A DNA stretch of 64,000 nt from Prevotellaceae bacterium MN60 (GTDB lineage Bacteria; Bacteroidota; Bacteroidia; Bacteroidales; Bacteroidaceae). The position numbers and the translations under genes are program-made. Of the stretch, positions 36,322 through 43,854 are shown one piece after another. The notes under the pieces are model-generated. The model did not search any database and was not told where the DNA came from. It saw only the letters and a program-made list of their open reading frames with translations. The first letter of the stretch is position 1, and every line of letters begins with the position of its first letter. Where the stretch lies: contig FZQZ01000002.1 of assembly GCA_900199555.1 (NCBI GenBank), positions 186,001-250,000 of the forward strand. Direction: 5' to 3'.

Positions 36322-37145
36322 CGCTCGAGGAGAAACTTTGGAAGACATTCAACAAGGCGCTGGGACAATACCAGCTGATAGACGAGGACGATAAAATCCT
36401 CGTCGGTTTGTCTGGTGGCAAAGACTCGCTATTCCTTTTAGAGATGCTGGCGCGACGCCAACACATCCTCAAGCCCCGCTTCACCTTAGAAGCGCTCCAT
36501 GTTCGTATGACGAATGTGCAGTACGAGACCGACACCACCTATCTCCAATCCTTCTGCGACCACCTCGGCGTACCTCTCCACATCATCACCACCAGTTTCT
36601 CTCCTACCCCCACCGCAGAGGCCTCCGTTTCTGCTGACGCTGCCGTCCCCTCAGGTGCCCCTTCTTCTGCCCCCGTTCCCGCTTCTGCCCCCGTTCCCGC
36701 AGTTTCTACTGCGGGTGCTATTGCTGGTAGCAAAAAGCCCGCCTGCTTTCTCTGCTCTTGGCAGCGCCGCAAGCAGCTTTTCAATCTGGCGCAAGAGCTC
36801 AACTGCACGAAGATAGCCTTTGGCCATCATCAAGACGACATCATCCATACCGCCTTGATGAATCTCACCTTTCAAGGCCACTTCTCTACGATGCCTGCCA
36901 AGCTCAAGATGAGAAAGATGCCCCTCACCATCATCCGCCCTTTGTGCCTCTGTCAAGAAGACGACATACGCCAATATGCCGAGGAGCATCACTACGAGAA
37001 ACAAATCCAGCTCTGCCCCTACGAGCACGACACCAATCGCACCACGGCGCAAACCCTCTTCCAGCACATGCAACAGCTCAGCAAAGAGGCCCGATACTCT
37101 ATCTGGCACGCACTGGAGAGCGACGAAAAGCTCGTTGAGTATTAA
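36318..37145 (+). CDS. TtcA-like PP-loop ATPase with a low-complexity insertion
   Basis: A 275-residue adenylating enzyme of the TtcA/TilS type, which probably thiolates a tRNA base. The PP-loop LVGLSGGKDSLFLLEML is near residue 28. The FGHHQDDIIHTALMNL segment (about 169) and the cysteine pair CFLC (about 147) match TtcA, which uses such cysteines for an iron-sulfur cluster. Between the PP-loop half and CFLC lie about 45 residues of Ala/Pro/Ser/Val repeats (residues about 93-140) that are not part of TtcA. The frame stays open and the downstream motifs are intact, so the gene is probably functional. Confidence 0.82.
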   Translation: MTLEEKLWKTFNKALGQYQLIDEDDKILVGLSGGKDSLFLLEMLARRQHILKPRFTLEALHVRMTNVQYETDTTYLQSFCDHLGVPLHIITTSFSPTPTAEASVSADAAVPSGAPSSAPVPASAPVPAVSTAGAIAGSKKPACFLCSWQRRKQLFNLAQELNCTKIAFGHHQDDIIHTALMNLTFQGHFSTMPAKLKMRKMPLTIIRPLCLCQEDDIRQYAEEHHYEKQIQLCPYEHDTNRTTAQTLFQHMQQLSKEARYSIWHALESDEKLVEY

Positions 37146-37194
37146 ATATCCTTAATTGTCAACAAGCATTTGCTTGTTATCTCCCGTTTCTTTG

Positions 37195-37202
37195 TATCTT
37201 TG
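37195..37202 (+). promoter_or_regulatory. Promoter -7 element (TATCTTTG) of the PD40-like gene
   Basis: A TAnnTTTG match 20 nt before ATG 37223. A hairpin AACAAGC/GCTTGTT (37161-37178) lies upstream and may end the preceding transcript. Confidence 0.65.
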
Positions 37203-37222
37203 CCTATTATTGTAAACACGCA

Positions 37223-38395
37223 ATGTTCATGAATATACGAGTTATCATAACTGTCCTTATCCTCTTGCTGACCATTCCTGCACAAGCACAGCGCAGAAAA
37301 GTCCAGCGCCCCAAGATTTCTCCTGAAGAGCAAAAGCGCATGGAGAAGTTGGAGCGTATGAGAGCTGCCACAGAGAAGGTGATGATTATCGACAGTATGG
37401 TAGTCAACAAGGAAGATTTCTTAAAACACTATAAGCTGAGTCAGGAGACGGGTAGCATCAAGGATGGCGACGACTTCTTTCACAGCAAGAATAACGATGG
37501 TCTTTTTGTCTATCTCAACGAGTTAGGCAACAAGTGCTACTTCTCTTTGCAAGAGACCGACTCTACCAGCAACCTCTACTATGCCGAGGCCATCAATACC
37601 GAATGGTCGCAACCCGTCAAGCTGGAGGGTATCAACGATGAACAACAGTTCCAGAAGGTCAACTACCCCTACATGATGGGCGATGGCTCTACCTTCTACT
37701 TTGCTGCTACGGGCGACGAAGAGGGATTAGGTGGCTACGACATCTATATGACCACCTACGACAGCGAGGAGAATCGCTTCCTGCGCCCTGTCAATATCGG
37801 TATGCCCTTCAACTCTGAGGCCAACGACTACCTCTATGTCATCGACGAGTATGCCAACCTCGGTTGGTTTGCCACCGATCGTAATCAGGAAGAAGGCAAG
37901 GTGTGCATCTATGTCTTTGTCCCCTCTGCCACTCGCCACAACTACGATAGCGAGGAATATACCCCCGAGGAGATTAGCAGCTTTGCACGCATCGACTGCA
38001 TCGCCAACACGTGGGACGACGAAGATGCCTATCATCAGGCACTCCAGCGACTGGAAGAGGTCAAGATGCAGAAGCCTCAACAGGCTAATCGCAACGCCAT
38101 CACCTTTGTCATCAACGATGATATCACCTATCATCAGCTGAGCGACTTCAAAGAGCCTCACAACGTAATGCGCTATCAGCAACTCGTCAATCTCCGCAAG
38201 CGCCAAACCAATCTCAATCAGGCGCTCGACAAGATACGTGAGGTCTATGCCTCAGCCAGCAGCAAGGAGCGCGAGGCCATGAATCAGGAGATACTCTCTG
38301 GCGAACAAGAGGCACTACTCCTGGCTCGCGAGGCCCACGATCTGGAGAAAGCTATCAGAAATGCAGAAAACTTATTTCTAACTAAATACAAGTAA
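37223..38395 (+). CDS. Secreted PD40-like protein of unknown function
   Basis: A 390-residue exported protein. A signal peptide runs to PAQAQ (about residue 22), and ATG 37229 is an alternative start. A basic stretch RRKVQRPK follows. The middle has PD40-type beta segments: NNDGLFVYLNELGNKCYFS (about 90), YMMGDGSTFYFAATGDEEGLGGYDIYMTTYD (about 150) and GWFATDRNQEEGKVCIYVF (about 215). The C-terminal 110 residues are helical, probably coiled coil (EREAMNQEILSGEQEALLLA). Such propellers are often linked to the envelope. The next gene starts 4 nt after the stop. Confidence 0.78.
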   Translation: MFMNIRVIITVLILLLTIPAQAQRRKVQRPKISPEEQKRMEKLERMRAATEKVMIIDSMVVNKEDFLKHYKLSQETGSIKDGDDFFHSKNNDGLFVYLNELGNKCYFSLQETDSTSNLYYAEAINTEWSQPVKLEGINDEQQFQKVNYPYMMGDGSTFYFAATGDEEGLGGYDIYMTTYDSEENRFLRPVNIGMPFNSEANDYLYVIDEYANLGWFATDRNQEEGKVCIYVFVPSATRHNYDSEEYTPEEISSFARIDCIANTWDDEDAYHQALQRLEEVKMQKPQQANRNAITFVINDDITYHQLSDFKEPHNVMRYQQLVNLRKRQTNLNQALDKIREVYASASSKEREAMNQEILSGEQEALLLAREAHDLEKAIRNAENLFLTKYK

Positions 38396-38399
38396 TACT

Positions 38400-39275
38400 A
38401 TGACTAAGAAACATTTTCCTGAATCAGAGCTTATCATCAATGGTGATGGTTCATGTTTCCATCTTCATCTGAAGCCTGAATTCTTAGCAGACAAGGTCAT
38501 CCTCGTTGGCGACCCTGCACGTGTGAATACCGTTGCTGCCCACTTCGACAGCATCGAGCATGAAGTATCTTCTCGTGAGTTCCATACCATCACAGGTACG
38601 TATAAAGGCAAGCGCATCACCTGCCAGAGCCACGGTATCGGATGCGACAATATCGACATCGTGGTCAACGAGCTCGACACGTTGGCCAACATCGACTACA
38701 ATACCCGCGAAGAGAAAGACGAGCATCGCACGCTCACGATGGTGCGCATCGGCACCTGCGGTGGTTTGCAGCCCTTCACGCCCACTGGCGCCTTCATTGC
38801 CTCTGTCAAGAGCATTGGTTTCGACGGACTGCTCAACTACTATGCTGGTCGTAATGTAGTATGCGATGTTCCTATGGAGAAAGCCTTCTGCCAGCACATG
38901 CAGTGGGACCCCATCAAGGGAGCGCCCTATGTAGCTGTAGCTGACGAAGACCTTATCAATCAGATTGCCGGCGACGACATGGTCAAGGGATATACTGTTG
39001 CCTGCGGTGGCTTCTATGGTCCACAAGGACGCCAGCTGCGTGCCGAGATTGCCGACCCCGACCAGAACAAGAAAATTGAGTCGTTCGAGTACGAAGGCAT
39101 GAAGATATGCAACTTCGAGATGGAGTCATCAGCCCTCGCTGGTCTTGCCTCTCTCTTGGGCCATCGCGCCATGACCTGCTGTATGGTCATTGCCAATCGC
39201 TATGCCCAGAAGATGAATACCGACTACAAGAATTCTATCGATACCCTTATCGAAAAAGTACTCGACCGCATCTAA
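38400..39275 (+). CDS. Nucleoside phosphorylase, uridine phosphorylase-like
   Basis: A 291-residue enzyme of the PNP/UDP family that splits a nucleoside with phosphate to base and ribose-1-phosphate. Seen are VILVGDPARVNTVAAHF near residue 33 (phosphate site), CQSHGIGCDNIDIVVNEL near 77, VRIGTCGGLQPFTPTGAFIA near 117 and CNFEMESSALAGLASLLGH near 240, the ribose-binding ME motif. Uridine is the most likely substrate, but the exact specificity cannot be read from the sequence. mnmE begins at the next base after the stop. Confidence 0.88.
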   Translation: MTKKHFPESELIINGDGSCFHLHLKPEFLADKVILVGDPARVNTVAAHFDSIEHEVSSREFHTITGTYKGKRITCQSHGIGCDNIDIVVNELDTLANIDYNTREEKDEHRTLTMVRIGTCGGLQPFTPTGAFIASVKSIGFDGLLNYYAGRNVVCDVPMEKAFCQHMQWDPIKGAPYVAVADEDLINQIAGDDMVKGYTVACGGFYGPQGRQLRAEIADPDQNKKIESFEYEGMKICNFEMESSALAGLASLLGHRAMTCCMVIANRYAQKMNTDYKNSIDTLIEKVLDRI

Positions 39276-40583
39276 ATGAACGAAACTATCTGCGCACTAG
39301 CCACCGCCTCAGGTGGTGCTATAGGAATTATCAGAATCTCAGGAGCACAAACTCTTGAGATTCTTTCTCGTATCTTTAGCAAAGACCTCACCGATGCTCA
39401 GCCCAACACCATCCACTATGGCCACATCGTGGAGCCTGTTGCTGCATCACAGCAACAGCAACAACCACGCATCATCGACGAGGTACTCGTCTCCGTCTTC
39501 CGTGCTCCCCATAGCTACACTGGCGAAGACAGCGCAGAAATCAGTTGTCACGGCTCTGCCTATATTTTAAATAAGGTATTAGAGCTCTTGATACACCACG
39601 GTTGTCGTATGGCGAACCCTGGCGAATATACCCAGCGAGCCTATCTCAATGGTAAGATGGACCTCGCTCAGGCAGAAGCTGTAGCCGACCTTATCGCCTC
39701 GTCCAACAAGGCCACCCACCAGATGGCTATGCGCCAGTTGCGAGGAGGCATCTCTACCGAACTCGGTGTGCTGAGAGACCAGCTGCTGAAGCTCACCTCC
39801 CTACTCGAGTTAGAGCTCGACTTCTCCGACCACGAAGACCTTGAGTTTGCCGACCGTACAGAGCTGTTGGCACTCGTCCAGAAGATAGACAGCCACATCA
39901 CTCGCCTTGCCGACTCCTTCCATACTGGCAATGCCCTCAAAAACGGCATCCCCGTAGCCATTGTCGGAGCCCCCAACGTAGGTAAGAGCACCCTGCTCAA
40001 TGCCCTCTTAGGCGAGGAGCGTGCCATCGTCAGCGACATACAAGGCACCACGCGCGACTCTATCGAAGACACCATTCAGCTGGGTGGCATCACCTTCCGC
40101 TTTATCGACACCGCAGGCATCCGCCACACCGACGACCAGATAGAGCAGTTAGGCATCGAGCGCTCTATTGCTGCTGCTCAGCGTGCCCAGATTATCCTGA
40201 TGATGTCGATGCCCGGCACTCCCTACCCCGACATCCCCGTTCGCGACGACCAGACCGTCATCCGCATTGAGAACAAGACCGACTCCTTCCAAGCCAAATT
40301 CGGCGTAGGTCTCGACGCTCTGCGCCAGCAACTCGTCGATGCAGCGCCCAAGGCCGAAGACAACGACATCATCATCACCAATGCCCGCCACTACGAAGCC
40401 CTCGTCCGTGCCCAGTCTCACCTGCAGCGCGTAGTCGATGGCATGCATAATATGGTCAGTGGCGACCTCCTTTCCGAAGACCTCCGCGACGTTCTCTCCA
40501 CCCTCTCAGAGATTACCGGTGGCCAGATTACTACCAACGAAGTCCTCGGCAACATCTTCCAACACTTCTGCGTGGGAAAGTAG
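39276..40583 (+). CDS. mnmE: tRNA modification GTPase MnmE
   Basis: With MnmG it installs the cmnm5 group on U34 of certain tRNAs. The 435-residue protein has the N-terminal tetrahydrofolate-binding domain (TICALATASGGAIGIIRISG), a helical domain, the inserted G domain (GAPNVGKSTLLNALLGEERA near residue 230, GTTRDSIED, DTAGIR near 278), and the C-terminal CVGK that supplies the reactive cysteine. It is somewhat shorter than the usual 450-460 residues. The start is abutted to the preceding stop. Confidence 0.96.
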   Translation: MNETICALATASGGAIGIIRISGAQTLEILSRIFSKDLTDAQPNTIHYGHIVEPVAASQQQQQPRIIDEVLVSVFRAPHSYTGEDSAEISCHGSAYILNKVLELLIHHGCRMANPGEYTQRAYLNGKMDLAQAEAVADLIASSNKATHQMAMRQLRGGISTELGVLRDQLLKLTSLLELELDFSDHEDLEFADRTELLALVQKIDSHITRLADSFHTGNALKNGIPVAIVGAPNVGKSTLLNALLGEERAIVSDIQGTTRDSIEDTIQLGGITFRFIDTAGIRHTDDQIEQLGIERSIAAAQRAQIILMMSMPGTPYPDIPVRDDQTVIRIENKTDSFQAKFGVGLDALRQQLVDAAPKAEDNDIIITNARHYEALVRAQSHLQRVVDGMHNMVSGDLLSEDLRDVLSTLSEITGGQITTNEVLGNIFQHFCVGK

Positions 40584-40619
40584 TTCGTCTGCCTATGGTT
40601 AGGCGGTGGCAGGTATGAT

Positions 40620-40865
40620 ATGAAGGACGGAGTTTCAAGAATCGCCTTGAAGTTACCTCCAGACAGGAATATCGAACTTAGAGAACAATTCTCTACTGTG
40701 ACACCTGCCTATCATTGGAACAAGACGCACTGGAGCGACGTTTATTACGAAGAAATGGACGAAGCAATAGTAAAGGGGTTGATTAAAGAGTCATATCGGC
40801 TTATTATCTCCAAACTCCCAAAGTCTATTCGGGCGAAGTACATAGATTTAGAAGTAGCAAAATGA
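40620..40865 (+). pseudogene. MmcQ/YjbR-like fragment lacking the N-terminus
   Basis: Eighty-one codons that match only the C-terminal two thirds of a YjbR/CyaY-like protein (LPPDRNIELREQF, YHWNKTHWSDVYYE, SYRLIISKLPKSIRAKY). The usual first 40 or so residues are missing, and the frame upstream runs straight into the mnmE stop codon. It may be a remnant joined here by a deletion or insertion, or a shortened protein still translated from ATG 40620. It overlaps the next small gene by 4 nt. Confidence 0.65.
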
Positions 40866-41065
40866 TATTAAAGAAAAGAAAAATCAAATATGCAGCCATC
40901 TTCTTTCTCTGCTGGTTTGCCCTCCTGGTCTTCCTTGTAGATGGAGTTTTGAAATTCCAGACACTGATTGCCTTCTTTGGGTCATACATTTTGGTGGAGA
41001 TAGCCTTATTACTATTGGTCATTCTACCCACATGGACAGTTTACAAATTCACAGAAGAACAATAA
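40862..41065 (+). CDS. Small membrane protein of unknown function
   Basis: A 67-residue protein with a basic start (MILKKRKIKY) and two hydrophobic segments (about residues 10-26 and 34-58) that end in TWTVYKFTEEQ. The start overlaps the YjbR fragment by ATGA, and an acetyltransferase gene follows after 10 nt. No family recognised. Confidence 0.6.
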   Translation: MILKKRKIKYAAIFFLCWFALLVFLVDGVLKFQTLIAFFGSYILVEIALLLLVILPTWTVYKFTEEQ

Positions 41066-41075
41066 ATCGGAATTT

Positions 41076-41717
41076 ATGGAAATCAAAAACAGACCCAATC
41101 CGAATGAGGTTTTTCCGAATCCTAAGATTCCAAGCCTCTGCTTCATCAAGAACGTGGTGAAGAACCCGCATATCATCATCGGCGACTATACCTACTACGA
41201 TGATGTGGATGGTGCTGACCAGTTCGAGAAGCATGTCACTCATTTCTACGACTTCATAGGTGACCGGCTGATTATAGGCAAATTCTGCGCCATTGCCAAG
41301 GGTGTGGAGTTTGTCATGAATGGAGCCAATCATAGGATGGACGGTGTGACAACCTATCCGTTTTATGTCATTGGTGGCGACTGGGGAAGTGCCATTGCTC
41401 CAGTGAAAGATGAATTGCCTCTGAAGGGTGATACCGTTGTGGGCAATGACGTCTGGATTGGCCAGCATGTTACCATCATGGCAGGCGTTCACATAGGTGA
41501 CGGAGCAATTATCGGAGCCAACTCTGTTGTTGCCTCAGACATTCCTCCATACGCTGTTGCTGTGGGTAATCCGTGCCGAGTGGTCAGGATGCGTTTTGAC
41601 GACGAATTCATCGCCTTTCTGCTACAACTGAAATGGTGGGATTGGGACATTGAGAAAATTGAACGCAATTTCAAAGCTTTGTCAAGTGGTGATTTATCAT
41701 TGATCAGAAACCTATAA
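41076..41717 (+). CDS. Vat/CatB-like xenobiotic O-acetyltransferase
   Basis: A 213-residue left-handed beta-helix (hexapeptide) acetyltransferase. It carries the streptogramin/chloramphenicol acetyltransferase landmarks: IIIGDYTYYDDVDG near residue 33, IGKFCAIAKGVEFVMNGANH (about 68-87, His of NGANH catalytic), the P-loop-like KGDTVVGNDVWIGQHVTIM (about 118), and KWWDWDIEKI near 188. The overall pattern matches Vat enzymes closely, but many chromosomal relatives have unknown substrates, so resistance should not be assumed. It lies in the accessory cluster after mnmE. Confidence 0.85.
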   Translation: MEIKNRPNPNEVFPNPKIPSLCFIKNVVKNPHIIIGDYTYYDDVDGADQFEKHVTHFYDFIGDRLIIGKFCAIAKGVEFVMNGANHRMDGVTTYPFYVIGGDWGSAIAPVKDELPLKGDTVVGNDVWIGQHVTIMAGVHIGDGAIIGANSVVASDIPPYAVAVGNPCRVVRMRFDDEFIAFLLQLKWWDWDIEKIERNFKALSSGDLSLIRNL

Positions 41718-41764
41718 ATTCCAATTTAACGAATCAAAGAATCAGAACTAAAATAATTATAATA

Positions 41765-42166
41765 ATGGCGAAGAAAATAGCAATTCCAACACGTGAAGGT
41801 ATGATTGATGACCACTTCGGTCACTGTGCCTATTATACAGTTTTTACGCTCGATGAACAGAATCAGGTTATTTACCAGGAACGTCTGGACTCTCCTGAAG
41901 GTTGCGGTTGCAAGTCGAATATTGCATCTGTCATGCAGGAGATGGGGATTGCCCTGATGCTTGCTGGTAACATGGGCATGGGTGCCTACAACAAGCTGTC
42001 AGCCCACGGCATCACCGTCATCAGAGGCTGTCACGGAAAGGTGGATGATGTACTCAGAGCTTATCAAAACGGAGAACTACAGGATTCTTTGGAATCTTGC
42101 GACCATCATGATTGTACTCACCATGAAGAGAAGCCTGTATATGTAATTTCATCGTTCAAGAAGTAA
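41765..42166 (+). CDS. NifX/NifB-type iron-molybdenum cofactor family protein
   Basis: A 133-residue protein of the dinitrogenase cofactor family (PF02579): AIPTREGMIDDHFGHCAYYTVF at the start, GCGCKSNIASVMQEMGIALML near residue 50, GITVIRGCHGKVDDVLRAY near 84. The C-terminal tail is rich in His and Cys (CDHHDCTHHEEK), which suggests metal binding. No nitrogenase genes are present, so a general metal-cluster carrier role is more likely. It heads a run of four closely spaced genes. Confidence 0.85.
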   Translation: MAKKIAIPTREGMIDDHFGHCAYYTVFTLDEQNQVIYQERLDSPEGCGCKSNIASVMQEMGIALMLAGNMGMGAYNKLSAHGITVIRGCHGKVDDVLRAYQNGELQDSLESCDHHDCTHHEEKPVYVISSFKK

Positions 42167-42170
42167 AGAG

Positions 42171-42686
42171 ATGAGAAAAGCAAGCAGAGAGATGGATGCC
42201 GCCTTCGCATTGGAGGTTTTCGATAAGGCTCCATACGTGACTGTCAGCATGACCAAGCCAGATGGGAGTCCATACGGATTACCCTTGTCGTTGGCTCGGA
42301 CTGATGAGAGGACGTTCTATTTCCATTGTGCCTTGGAGGGTGACAAGCTGGACTGCATAGCACATAATCCGACGGTGTTTCTGTCGGCTGTTACCAAATG
42401 TGCGCCTACGGTTGGCCCGAAAGACGGCAGTTTTACGCTACAGTACAAATCGGCAACAGCCGTTGGTAAAGCAGAGATTGTGACAGACCGAGAAGAGAAG
42501 ATTGCAGGTCTGAGAGCTATCTGCCAGCGTTTTCTCCCTCACCACATGGATGCTTTCGATGATGCTATTGCCAGAAGTCTCGAACGGACTGCAGTGGTTA
42601 GGATTACTCTGACTGAACCTCCCGTTGGCAAGCGCAAGCAGTATGACAAAGAGGGCGAGGAAATGAAATACGGAAGAATGGAATGA
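42171..42686 (+). CDS. Pyridoxamine 5'-phosphate oxidase-like flavoprotein (Nim-like)
   Basis: A 171-residue FMN-binding split-barrel protein: FDKAPYVTVSMTKPDGSPYGLPLSLARTDERTFYFHCALEGDKLDC covers residues about 18-63, followed by YKSATAVGKAEIVTDREEK near 92. The PYGLPLS and YFHCALEGDKLD pattern is shared with 5-nitroimidazole reductases (NimA type) and with many PPOX-family proteins of unknown role. The start is 4 nt after the preceding stop and the end overlaps the next gene by 4 nt. Confidence 0.82.
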   Translation: MRKASREMDAAFALEVFDKAPYVTVSMTKPDGSPYGLPLSLARTDERTFYFHCALEGDKLDCIAHNPTVFLSAVTKCAPTVGPKDGSFTLQYKSATAVGKAEIVTDREEKIAGLRAICQRFLPHHMDAFDDAIARSLERTAVVRITLTEPPVGKRKQYDKEGEEMKYGRME

Positions 42687-42976
42687 GCAGGATTGAGCGA
42701 GAGAAACAAACTATACGAAAGATGATAGAGCTATATTGTCATCATCATCTTCATCAGGACACAATGCCGGATGAGTATCAGCATCTGGCAGATTACGCTT
42801 GTCGCCGTCTGGATCATTGCAAGTATGGTGAACAGAAGACTGCATGCAAGGATTGCCCCACTCATTGTTATGCACCGAAAGAGCGCAAAGTCATCCGTGA
42901 GGTAATGCGCTGGACAGGACCAAGAATGGTGTGGTATGCCCCAAAGGATGCCATCTTGCATATATTAAAAAAGTGA
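42683..42976 (+). CDS. Nitrous oxide-stimulated promoter family protein
   Basis: A 97-residue cysteine- and histidine-rich protein of PF11756: ELYCHHHLHQD near residue 17, YACRRLDHCKYGEQKTACKDCPTHCYAP near 38-66, then MRWTGPRMVWYAPKDAI. The cysteine spacing suggests a metal or iron-sulfur site. The ATGA overlap with the PPOX gene shows coupled translation. The function is unknown. Confidence 0.85.
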   Translation: MSRIEREKQTIRKMIELYCHHHLHQDTMPDEYQHLADYACRRLDHCKYGEQKTACKDCPTHCYAPKERKVIREVMRWTGPRMVWYAPKDAILHILKK

Positions 42977-42983
42977 ATTGAAC

Positions 42984-43379
42984 ATGGAAACGAGAAAACA
43001 TATAGCAGCTGAAAAGAAGGGATGCGGAAGTCACAACTGCGCCCAGGCGATTCTTCACACCTATGCAGATATAGCAGGGATTGATGAAGAGACGGCCATG
43101 AATATTGCCAATTCCTTCGGTGCAGGAATGGGCAATATGGAAGGAACCTGTGGAGGTCTGGTTGGTGCCGGACTCGTGTTGGGACTGGTCAACAAGGATA
43201 AGGCTAAGTCTATGAAGCAGATGCGCCATATAATGACCAAGTTCCAAGAAAGAAACGGAGCCACACAATGTAAACTTCTGAAAGGTGTCGATACAAAGGT
43301 TGTACTCCGTGAGTGTTCTGACTGTGTAGCTGATGCTGCTGAATTTTTGGAAGAGTATATCCCTTCATCAATGGAATAA
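42984..43379 (+). CDS. C-GCAxxG-C-C family protein
   Basis: A 131-residue protein of the redox/metal family named for its cysteine pattern (PF09719): GCGSHNCAQAILHTY near residue 12, SFGAGMGNMEGTCGGLVGAG near 43, and CKLLKG and CSDCVADAAEF near 95 and 114. I use ATG 42984; the frame is open from a TTG two codons upstream. It closes the metal/redox run 41765-43379. Four such genes together suggest a shared role in metal or electron handling. Confidence 0.87.
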   Translation: METRKHIAAEKKGCGSHNCAQAILHTYADIAGIDEETAMNIANSFGAGMGNMEGTCGGLVGAGLVLGLVNKDKAKSMKQMRHIMTKFQERNGATQCKLLKGVDTKVVLRECSDCVADAAEFLEEYIPSSME

Positions 43380-43385
43380 GAACAT

Positions 43386-43792
43386 ATGAACATACAGCTT
43401 TTGCCTCTCAGGGAAGAAGAGACTATCGCATTCAAGGAGGAGATACAGGAGGCATTTCAGCAGGGATTTCAAGCGCATTTCCCAAATGAAGAAGGAAATA
43501 ACCTGTGGCAGGTTTTGCCCGATAAGGACTTTTACCAGTCATTGAATGCCGTTGGTGCAGAAGCCTACGAAGCCTTAGCCGCTGACGGTCAGCGTGTGGG
43601 GCCATTATTGTCATTAAAGCTGATGAGCATAGAGGCAAACTGGCATTTCTCTATGTGAAGGATGGTGTTCAGAGTAAGGGCATCGGACAGACCATTTGGA
43701 GGGCTATCGAGGCAATGCATCCAGAGACGGATGTCTGGAAAACCTGCACGCCGTATTTTGATCGACGAAACATCCTTTATGATTATTGTTAG
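43386..43792 (+). pseudogene. GNAT acetyltransferase, frameshifted and truncated
   Basis: The first frame (43386 onward) encodes the N-terminal half up to DGQRVG near 43596. From there the GNAT sequence continues in another frame as AIIVIKADEHRGKLAFLYVK, then QSKGIGQTIWRAIEAMH, ending YFDRRNILYDYC and a stop at 43790-43792. One extra G in the run GTGGGGCC would restore the frame, so a one-base loss in a G tract is likely. The C-terminal strand of the fold also appears missing. It is 6 nt after the C-GCAxxG gene. Confidence 0.75.
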
Positions 43793-43854
43793 GCATATTC
43801 TTACGTTACAATTTACACTCTTACCAAAGAGGGTTTAAGTGAAAAGAAAGCAAG

